Part shown: piece by piece, positions 55,664-64,000 of the stretch | Layout of the letters: each line of letters begins with the position of its first letter | Position numbering within the stretch: position 1 is the stretch's first letter | Source: Paracyclopina nana | Taxonomy: Eukaryota; Arthropoda; Copepoda; Cyclopoida; Cyclopettidae | NCBI GenBank assembly: GCA_019096065.1 | Contig: JAGUCH010000002.1 | Coordinates: 10,118,501-10,182,500, forward strand | DNA: 64,000 nt | Direction: 5' to 3' | Position numbers and translations under genes: made by a program | Notes under the pieces: generated by a model | Databases searched by the model: none | The model's input: only the letters and a program-made list of their open reading frames with translations | Told to the model about the DNA's origin: nothing

Positions 55664-57430
55664 TTATTTCGCAGATAGTTTAGAGCCGGGAATATATTCG
55701 GCGAATAACAATGAGACATTGGTGCCACCGAAGCCAAAAGAATTCTTCAGCACAAGGCGTCGGGTATCACGTTTCTTTTCACTTTCATAAATGGACTCTC
55801 GCACAAGTTGGACACCTTTCCCGATGCCTTCCTCAGGCTCGTCGAGATTGAGTATTCCAGGAATTTGCCCGGTTTGCAGCGAAATCGCTGCCAATGAGGA
55901 CTCAATCGCACCTGCAGCTCCTATCATATGACCGAGGTTGCTCTTGTGGGCAGTCACGTACGGTCCGTTGTGCGGAATCCGCACATTCCAAAAGTCTTGA
56001 TGGGACTCAATGAGGCCCAAACAGCCTCTAACGGCATTCATTTCGGCAACATCACCAAGAGGCGTCGAGGTTGCATGTGCATTAACTAGCCATAGCTCAT
56101 CATCGATGTCTTCCATTACGTTGGCATTGGAGAAAGCGCGCATGACGGCCAAAAGAGCACCTGCACCATCAGGCTTAGCCGCAGTGATATGATCCGCATC
56201 ACACGAAGCCCCGTAGCCAATTACTTCGCAATAGATGTTAGCACCACGCTTCAGAGCGTGCTGAAGCTCCTCCAGCACAAGGACTGCAGCACCTTCCGCC
56301 ATGACGAAACCATCCCGGTCCTTGTCAAAGGGTCTTGATGCTCTGCGAGGATCATCCACAAACTTGGTTGACAGAGCCCGAAGACGGTTGAAGCCAACAA
56401 GAGAGAGAGCATTGATGCACGTGTCTGTGCCGCCCGCAACCATGACATCCGCTTGGCCACTTTTGATGAAAAAGAAAGCATCGCCGATGGAATGCGCTCC
56501 CGTTGAGCAAGCCGTCGATGCAGTGTGATTGGGACCACGGAATCCGTGACGAATAGCAACAAAACCGGACGCCATATTACACAGGATTCTTGGGACGAAA
56601 TACGGGCTCACTTTTTTGCCCTTCCCACTAGAAAAATGAAGAAGACGGACAATTGAAGAAAATACAATAGAGACCAATAATGACGACTGCTGACCTGGTA
56701 ACCAAACTGTGCGACTTCGCAATGTAATCGAGGTCGACCATGGAATTGCCTATGCACACTCCAGTTCGAAACTTGTCATAATCCCCAGTTGGATTCCAGT
56801 CCGCCTATGAGAGCAGGCAAATTTATTAGATCATTTATTATTGCACGCGTTGGCGTCCCTTGTCGATGAAAGACATGCCGGTCAGAAGCATGGAGAGTCG
56901 CAGTGGTAGACAAAGTACAGATCGATTAGTCTGTCGTAGGTCAGATCTTTGTTCTTCACGTTGAAGTATTTACCTACTTGAAGCAGGGATTTGAGCGTGG
57001 CGTATTCGGCGAACCGAACGGCCGGGGATTTGGCACGTTCCAAGCCTCCGCAGAGGCTATCGCAATCTTGCTTCCAATGGAACGGAACATCAGAGCAGTA
57101 ATGGATGCCGTACTTTTGGTACGCAATGTTGTTGTCATCATCATCGTCGTCGTCTTCTACGACGACGGGTCGGACCCCGGTTTCGCCTTGCATGGCTTTG
57201 TCAAAGACCTCTTTGGTGTCGGTACCTAACGGCGAGATCGTACCCACGCCAGTGATGACAATTCTTCTAGTTTTGGTGTCGAGCATTCCGCGATGCTTTA
57301 GCTCCTTCGAAATGTCTTGCGACAGTGTGAGGTAGAACTCGTGTTCCAAGCTTTTGGGAACTGCGCTGGATCGATGAAATCCAGCAGTCGAGCTCAATGG
57401 CAGCGAAGCTTTGGCGAGTTGCCGCAGCAT
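55664..57430 (-). CDS. OXSM: mitochondrial 3-oxoacyl-ACP synthase (KAS, OXSM)
   Basis: This condensing enzyme of mitochondrial type II fatty-acid synthesis extends malonyl-ACP and supports lipoate formation. Exons 57430-56978, 56804-56695 and 56627-55664 give 508 residues. The N-terminus MLRQLAKASLPLSS is a plausible presequence, then RRIVITGVGTISPLG. The catalytic triad is visible: Cys in STACSTGAHSIGDAF, His in VNAHATSTPLGD and His in AHKSNLGHMIGAAGA, with the final FGFGGTNVSLLF loop. An insert with eight Asp residues (EDDDDDDD) near residue 80 is unusual and extends the protein beyond the usual ~460. The first intron (173 bp) is long for this window, and its donor choice (CAA before GTAGGT) was fixed by phase. 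Confidence 0.92.
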
Positions 57431-57954
57431 GACGATGCTCTCTTTAAGAATTTTCGATAACAACTACCTAGCAAACATTCATTTCAGGTTAGCTTCTTTT
57501 CCAAACGGGTGAGAGCCAAAAACTTCCAAAAACGGCCTAAACGATTGGCCCGTCGCTGCAGAAGAGTCCACGTACTAGCGGTTGCACATTTGTTTTCATT
57601 AAAAATGGAACTCAGCAGACTTTTATAAGGCAAAACGAAATCCTCGGTGGCAATCTATTTGTAAATCAATGGCGATTTTTTTTGTTGAGATATCATCATA
57701 TCGACTTTAAATCTAAGTTAACAATTGTTCAAAGAGTATTTTGCAATATTTATGGAATAAAGACTAGCTTTTGCGTAGTTTGAGGTTCGCTGAGTCGTTT
57801 TGTTCGGTGCATGTTTGTTGTGAAAATCGGTTTCCGCTTCCTTTTCAATCTGCTTCCCATTTGAGAGGTACGTAAAGTAAGATTTTTCTCGACGCAAACG
57901 CTGATTATTATGTTCTTAGGTGCCCGGCCGAGTTTGGGAAAACAGTAGAGCAAG
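57431..57954. other. shared upstream region of OXSM and RpS6
   Basis: The genes are divergent. A TTATGTTCTTAG acceptor lies 36 bases before the RpS6 ATG, indicating a non-coding first exon or trans-spliced leader. Pyrimidine tracts near 57828-57860 could be the TOP-type start of the RpS6 mRNA. No ORF is convincing. Confidence 0.4.
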
Positions 57955-58759
57955 ATGAAGATCAATGTGGCTTACCCGGCCACGGGTTGTCAAAAGCTTT
58001 TCGAGATCAACGATGAAATCAAGGTATGTCTGCTACTATCATCAGATTTTCAAGTATGATTTTTTCACTCGAGCCTCGTTTCTGTGTTAGGTTCGCCCCT
58101 TTTACGAAAAGCGCATGGGCCAAGAGGTCGATGCCGCTACCTTGGGTGACGAATGGAACGGCTACGTGTTCCGCATCACTGGAGGCAACGACAAGCAGGG
58201 ATTCCCCATGAAGCAGGGCGTCCTCACCCAAGGACGTGTGAGGCTGCTCCTCTCAAAGGGCCACTCCTGCTACCGTCAAAGGCGTACCGGAGAGCGCAAG
58301 CGCAAGTCTGTCCGTGGCTGCATTGTCGATGGCAATCTCTCCGTCATCGCCGTGACCATTGTGAAGAAGGGCGATAACGAGATTCCCGGCCTCACCGACT
58401 CGACCGTGCCCCGCCGCCTGGGCCCCAAGAGAGCCTCCAAGATCCGCAAGTTGTTCAACTTGACCAAGGATGACAACGTGTGCCAGTACGTCATCAAGAG
58501 GCCCTTGCCCGTCAAGGAGGGCAAGAAGGCTCAGTTCAAGGCCCCCAAGGTCCAGCGTTTGGTGACGCCAATCATGTTGCAAAGGAAGCGTCATCGCTTG
58601 GCGCTCAAGCGTAAGCGTGCCGAGAAGAACCGTCAGGCCGCCGCCGAGTATGCCAAGATCCTGGCTCAGCGTCAAAAGGAGGCTAAGGAGGCCAAGGAGT
58701 TGAGAAGAAAGAGGTCGGCCTCTCTCCGTGAGTCCCGTAATTCGGTGAAAAGTTCGTAA
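57955..58759 (+). CDS. RpS6: 40S ribosomal protein S6 (eS6)
   Basis: This is a small-subunit ribosomal protein and the classic substrate of S6 kinase. Exons 57955-58023 and 58091-58759 give 245 residues. It starts [18 protein letters not shown], then [35 protein letters not shown] and the basic [20 protein letters not shown]. The C-terminal tail keeps the phosphorylation cluster ([18 protein letters not shown]). Codon use is markedly G/C-biased at third positions, as expected of a highly expressed gene. AATAAA at 58808-58813. The CFAP58 ATG is 160 bases past the stop on the same strand. Confidence 0.98.
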
Positions 58760-58918
58760 AAGTTTACCTTCATTTATGTCATCGTTGCCCACGACTGAGC
58801 AATGACGAATAAAAGCCGAAAAAAAATATCTTTGCTTTCTATGCTATTTGCCACCCCCTCGTGTTAGGTCGATATTTAGTCTTGTTTGTAGTTACTGCTA
58901 ACGTTGGCTAGAGTGAAA

Positions 58919-61900
58919 ATGGAGCTGAAAGCTGAAGGAGGAGCGAGCGAGGAAGACACTTCCTTGAATGTATCGGATACTGATGAGGCCGGTAGCGTTT
59001 CCGTACCAGTTGACGATGAAGGCTTTGAAACTTTGGCCGCGGAAATCCGCGAGGTCTTGGCCGAGTTGGCTCAAGACAAGGCCATGGATGCCTTTAGGGG
59101 TGAATACGAGAAGCTGTTCAATGCCCTCGAAAAGTCGCACAAAAATGAGAAAAGGCTCAATACCAAGTGTCAAGAGCTGGCATCGGAAATTGCTAGCAAA
59201 CAGGCTGCAGTGGATGCTGCCCAAGACAAGACCCAGGAGGACCAAGACACTGTTGAGAGCCTCAAAAAGGAAATTGAAAAAGCCTGGAAGATGGTGGATA
59301 TGACCCAGGAAAGGGAGGAACGAGCCCGAGAGACCATAGAGGCTTTGAACACTGAAATTCAAAATTTGACTAAAGTCATTGAGGAGAAAACATTGGGCGC
59401 CGAGGATACCAATTTGAATGAGTTGCGAAAGCTACGCGATGAATTGACAAGCCAAAGGGACAACCTGAAAAGCGAGGTCTCCCAACTGAAAAGTGCTCAA
59501 GAAGATACGCTTCAGCAAATTGCAGGTGCTCATTTAGTATTTTAACAAATGTGGCAATTTATTTCATCTCCGTGTTTTTGCAATGTCCAGGCTTGAAAGA
59601 TGAGAACGGCAAACTGGAGGCAAAAATTAGCAGCCTTTCCCAAGAGGTGCAATCACGCACTAATGAGATGAATAGAGAAATCAGGAGAAAGGAGAGAGCA
59701 GAAAGGGAAGTAAAGCAACTGAAAGGAGACTTGGAGGAGAAAAACAAGGACATTCTTGAGCTGAAAGAAGACAAGCTTGTAATACAGGTGAAGAGCGAGA
59801 AATGAATTGATTGTTCGTAAAACGTCATTCTAAATCACTCTAAAATAGGCTACGGTGGATAGGCTCGAGAATGCATTGACTGATCAAAAGGTGATCAATG
59901 ATGGCTTGTCAAAACAACTTGAGGCTGCAAACAACACCGTCAGTGACTTGCAAAAGCAATTTGAGTCGCAAGGAGTGAGTATGCAGCAACTTGAGCAAGA
60001 AGTGAGCTTGAAGGCTGGAGAAGTAGCAGCCAAAGAAGAGGATATCGTGAAGGCTCGACTGGAAATCACTCGATCTGCTAGGGAGCTGGAAGACCTCAAG
60101 AAGAAAGTTCTTGCCATTGAGAAGACCAAAGAAGAGTTGGTGACCGACCGAAGTAGACTCAAGACTGAGATCACCACTCTCAAGACACAAATTGCCGAGC
60201 ATAAGCACCAGGTAAATGTCTGATAGATAATAGGACGATATATGCTGTTGACGCATTGCTTGCAGGCGCTTGTGGACAAAAAGAAACAAGATCAGGCAAG
60301 GCAATCTCTAGCTGCGCTTGAACATAACATGAAAAGAGGCCAAGTGGCCCAGCAGAAGCAGCTCAAAGAAATACAAAAAGGTGTAAGCACCTGCTCCAGC
60401 CTCAGAAGCCAAATCAAAACCCTCGAAGCGAAAGTGGAAAAGCAAAGAAAGGCTATTTCCCAAACCGAAGAGGAGAGAAATCATTACCTGCAAGAAGCTA
60501 CTCAGCAGGTAAAACGCAACATGATGTTTTTGTCACAGCCTACATTTGCCCATGACACTTTGACAAGACTAGCTTCCATGCACAAACGGCAAAATATAGC
60601 GTACGCTATTTTTCATAAAGAGTTTGCATGGGGGTGTACGTGAACAGGACATATCGATATGCACAACTCTTTACAATTCCGAAACTTTTTTTATTCTCTT
60701 GAAGTAGGGTTCATTAATTCGAAAGCTAAGGGTTCCAGATTTTTTTAAGTGGCATAGCAGGGTATACTACTACATGCAGTGGTTTAAGTCAACTTCCATG
60801 CCCCGAAATCAAGGAATATTTTTAAAAAGTGAAAGCTCCTACATAGTGGGCCATCATTGTAATGCTGATAAAGTATTGAAGGAGCAAAGTAGCTTTGTTA
60901 TACAGATTTCTTCTGTAAATAGGCCAAAAGAGTGGAGAGTCTCCTTGATGAAGTGCGAGATGCTGAAAGCTCGGTTTATACGTACCGCAAGGATTTGCGA
61001 GACTTGGGCACCCAACTGAAGCAGCAGCAAAACTTGTACACTGCCGTCCGCAATGACCGAACAGGCCTCTCCAAAACGCTGACCGAGGCCCAAGATGAAA
61101 TTTCCGACTTGAAGGGCAAATTGCGAGTCCTCAGCCACCAATTTGACCAGCTCAAGGAGGAAATCGAGGCCAAGGAGGCCGCGCTGGTCAAGGAGAGCCA
61201 AGAGCAGGTGAGGCTGCAAAAGGAAAAGGACGAGTTGATCGTTCAGGTGGACAAGGCCAAGTCGGCCGCCAAGGAGATGGCCAAGTCCAAGAGCGAGACC
61301 GAGAGGAGTCACATGATGCTGCGCGACAGGCTCAAAATGGTGGAAGATGAGCTGGCCAAGACAAAGGCTCACCTGGACAAGGCTCTCAGGGAGCGCTCTC
61401 AGTTGGACCACAGACTGGCCTCCGTGGCCGCGGAGGTGGAGGCTGGCAAAAGGAAGCTATCGGTGCAGGAACACGCTCTTGCTCGCGGCGAGTGTGCCTA
61501 CAAGGAGCAAGAGGAGGACATCCGTGTGCTCAAGCTGGAAGTGAAGCGGCTGAGGCAGGAGGAGAGCTACTTGCAAAAGAGCTCGCAAAACATGGAGGAG
61601 ATGAAGAAGGAAGTGCTGCAGTTGCAAAAGGACCTTTTGCAAGAAAAGACCAAGGTGAAGTCGCTGCAGGCCGAGCTGGAGAATCCGCTCAACATGCATC
61701 GGTGGCGCAAGCTGGAGGGCAAGGATCCTCCGACCCTGGAGCTGATCCAGAAAATACAGTCGCTGCAAAAGCGCCTCATTGCCCGCAACGAGGACATCGT
61801 TGATCGAGAGCTGTCCCTTGCAGACAAGGAGAAGCAAGTGGCTGACCTGAGGGCCAGCCTGGCCAGACAGCCGGGCGCGGATGTCATTGACGAGGCTAGA

Positions 61901-62224
61901 TCGCTCAAGATCGAGCTGCAGAAGAAGACCAAGGTGATCCAGAGCCTGGCGGCAGAGCGAAACATGTTCGTCACCGACAACGAGCAAGTGAGGGCGCAGA
62001 TGGACGCGATGGCGGAGGAGTTGCACGAGGCGAGGAAGAAGGCGCTGGAAATGGCCAAAAAGTACCAGAAGGCCAAGGAGCAACTGGCCAAGCTGCCTCA
62101 GCGCAGCAAGGAGGAGACTTCCGAGATCACGCTGCTGCCGTCCGCAACCGTGGCACCGTCCAAGCAAAAGTTCATCGGCGGAGGCTTCAATTTCTCGCCC
62201 GCTCCCTTTCCTCTAGCAATGTAA
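58919..62224 (+). CDS. CFAP58: CFAP58 (CCDC147), axonemal coiled-coil protein
   Basis: This is a coiled-coil protein of motile cilia and sperm flagella. Exons 58919-59525, 59591-59787, 59849-60211, 60266-60508 and 60923-62224 give 903 residues, close to the human length of about 870. Nearly the whole chain is coiled coil. Family blocks are EKAWKMVDMTQEREERARE, ETIEALNTEIQNLTK, and the C-terminal PLNMHRWRKLEGKDPPTLE, then LIQKIQSLQKRLIARNE and LARQPGADV. Intron 4 is 414 bases, longer than the others. The protein ends with a short glycine/proline tail. It lies 160 bases downstream of RpS6. Its presence suggests the organism makes motile axonemes, probably in sperm. Confidence 0.9.
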
Positions 62225-62608
62225 TGCCATTTTCTACTAAGCCATGCTGCAATTATAAACTGACTAATTAAATTGCCCTTATCATCACTTTCATATACGC
62301 ATCAGGGTGATGCGTGCAAATTTACGCTTCATGGTTGCGCTCGCTTACTTTCCTCGCTTCAGCAACGCGCGCAATTCCCTATGCTATAATTGTATTCTTA
62401 TATTATGCTCTGCATTTAATTATGGCCACTCTAAAACGATTTCAATGTAAGCTCGCCACATGATGCGCACACACATTTCATGTACACGGTTTTCAACGAG
62501 TAGCCCGTATTTCTTTTTGCACGCTCTGTACACAAAAAAGTTTCGCCCTGCATCTTTGGCAAGCGCGCTTTAAAAAAAGAGTCACTTCTCTGTCAGTCGT
62601 AATTAAAG
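62225..62608. other. intergenic region between CFAP58 and the CUB gene
   Basis: AT-rich sequence with no convincing ORF. An acceptor is not obvious before the CUB ATG. Confidence 0.4.
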
Positions 62609-63968
62609 ATGGTAGCAAGAGTGATGATGGTTTTTTTGCTCGTGATCCTAACCGGGCCATCCCTAGGCGATTTGAGCCACGACTGCAAAATGAGCCTTTC
62701 GGGCAAACACGGCCTCAAAGTGAAGTGTCCAGGTGGTCCGACGCAAGTTGCTTCGTTTTTGAGGCACTTGAGAAGGACTCTGTTGATGCCAATGTTGGCT
62801 AAAATGGCGATCGACCCCAACTTCTGCTCGCTGGCCAACCTCATCCGCAGGCACAGGAAAGGCGGCCATCGAGAGGCCAAAGGCGTGGATGAAAACAAGG
62901 CCCTTTTGGAGCAACTGACTGATGAGCAACTGGAGCAGCTTCTGGAGGGTATAAGTGTTGAAGAAGGTGCTGCTTCGTCATCGGCGACGCAGACCCAGAA
63001 TCAAGTGCAAAATGTGAAGGCTGAAGTTCACACCCATCAGCACTACTACGTCGTGGTTTCGGACACGGGTCAGGTGGTTTCCCTGCCGCCCTTTGCCGAG
63101 TCTCTGCCCAACGCAACTTTGACCAATCTCATCAATGTCTTGCTGACCCCAACTACCAACTCGCCCAGCTCTCCTTCAACCGGAAACGGGGCGTTCACTT
63201 GCGGGCAAAAGTCCAGCGGGATAACGACCAACTTCGTGAATCCGGCCTATCCGGCCTTTGACAGCCAGATTGCCACCACGTGCAGCTTCACCTTGGAAGT
63301 GGTGGAGGCCTCTGTGTGCCAGGTCCGCGTGGACTTTGTGGACACCCAGATGCTCGCGCCCACGTCGGGCAATTGCCTCCGCCAGTATTTGGTGGTGAGA
63401 GGCGCCATTTGGCCGATGGGAATCGAACGGATTTGCGGGAACAACGAGGATGGACAGCACTTCTACATCGAGGTCGACCGAACGGCCGTTGGTGCGGGAA
63501 GCGCGGCGCAAGTGGAATTTACGGTCGTTACGAGCGGGGACGCGGCCGGAGCCGGGCCCTACAAATGGGGATTGTGGATTTCGCAGATCAAATGCGACGG
63601 CACCAGGATCCTCGAGGCGCCCAAGGGCTGCTTCCAGTACTTCACCCAGCCCACGGGCCTCCTCGCTTCCTTCAACTACAAGTACGGCTACCTCAACAAC
63701 CAGGTTAGCTTGCACTTCCTTAGTGCACTCGCACTCGCCATATAGTTGATACTTTTTTTCAGGCGTACCGAATCTGCATAATGGCTTCCAGAGGCGCCTG
63801 TCGCATATCTTTTGAAGCAGCGGATGAGTTTGGTCTGGAGAAGTTTGGCAACTACAAAACTTCCCCCTACTCTCGATCGGGAGTCTCGTCTATTTACTGC
63901 GCACGGGACTTCATTCGCATCCCCGATGGGTCCAGCTCGGGCACGCTCAACACCATAACGCACGACAG
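62609..63968 (+). CDS. secreted CUB-domain protein, arthropod type (3' end outside the window)
   Basis: Two exons are visible (62609-63703, 63763-63968), and the second ends in a GT donor 32 bases from the edge. The first 22 residues are a signal peptide (MVARVMMVFLLVILTGPSLG). A glutamine/leucine-rich spacer follows, then a first CUB domain starting FTCGQKSSGITTNFVNPAYP near residue 192, with CSFTLEVVEASVCQVRVDFVD and ERICGNNEDGQHFYIEVD. A second begins GCFQYFTQPTGLLASFNYKYG and continues YLNNQAYRICIMASRGACRI into exon 2. The GCFQYFT/FNY/YLNNQ pattern is typical of uncharacterised CUB proteins abundant in insects and crustaceans. Function is unknown. Confidence 0.85.
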
Positions 63969-64000
63969 GTAATAATGTCCCGTTCACTTACTCCCCCAAA

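Noticed and set aside
56882-56977. Extension of OXSM exon 1 into KYFNVKNKDLTYDRL
   Set aside because: Lies past the GTAGGT donor; skipping it restores the expected family sequence ADWNPTGDYDKF in phase.
57601-57954. tRNA or small RNA gene upstream of RpS6
   Set aside because: I could not find paired A and B box motifs or a cloverleaf by eye here or elsewhere in the window.

Overview
The window is nuclear DNA from a multicellular animal, most likely a pancrustacean-type arthropod. The evidence is short spliceosomal introns (mostly 50-80 bp), a Dpp-type BMP ligand, a Kir channel, a rotund/squeeze/LIN-29-type zinc-finger protein, and a secreted CUB protein of a style common in insects and crustaceans. 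The species cannot be named from sequence alone. Exon joins were checked by GT/AG sites, reading phase and family conservation, not by transcripts.

Layout. 0.5-8.6 kb: dpp-like ligand (+), TMEM33 (-), a short HOP/STI1 co-chaperone (+), GM130/GOLGA2 golgin (+). 8.7-21.3 kb (-): a calmodulin-like gene whose 2.4-kb intron is full of repeats, then a 13-exon gene for a ~2,093-residue protein with 11 copies of a ~55-residue motif I do not recognise plus a long charged helix. 22-30 kb: inward-rectifier K+ channel (+), TMEM209 (-), six-finger C2H2 protein (-). 30-33 kb: nested hAT-like non-autonomous transposons. 33.7-42.4 kb: KXD1, F-box/LRR and a RAD51-fold ATPase in a tight head-to-tail run (-); syntaxin-16 (+) followed closely by allantoinase (+), whose first intron holds a leucine aminopeptidase gene on the other strand. 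42.4-46.7 kb: gene-free repeat block (a ~175-bp tandem array, a hAT MITE, a foldback-like element). 46.8-57.4 kb: methyltransferase, MFSD12, TOMM20, SAPCD-type protein, kynurenine aminotransferase, RPAP3, mitochondrial ketoacyl-ACP synthase. 57.9-64 kb: RpS6, CFAP58 and a CUB protein running off the edge.

Two signals stand out. First, several same-strand neighbours are separated by only 44-160 bp, and most of the downstream genes begin right after a 3' splice acceptor (typically TTTCAG) that has no room for a normal upstream exon. This is the layout of polycistronic operons resolved by spliced-leader trans-splicing: KXD1>F-box>RAD51-like, OXSM>RPAP3, STX16>allantoinase, and possibly RpS6>CFAP58. 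Second, the repeat protein at 12.2-21.3 kb appears to define an undescribed motif.

The repeat landscape is also distinctive. At least two foldback-like elements have arms built from short iterated units (GGGTTTTAAGATCT type and TTTGCCCCTAG type), and a third such array may be cut by the left edge.
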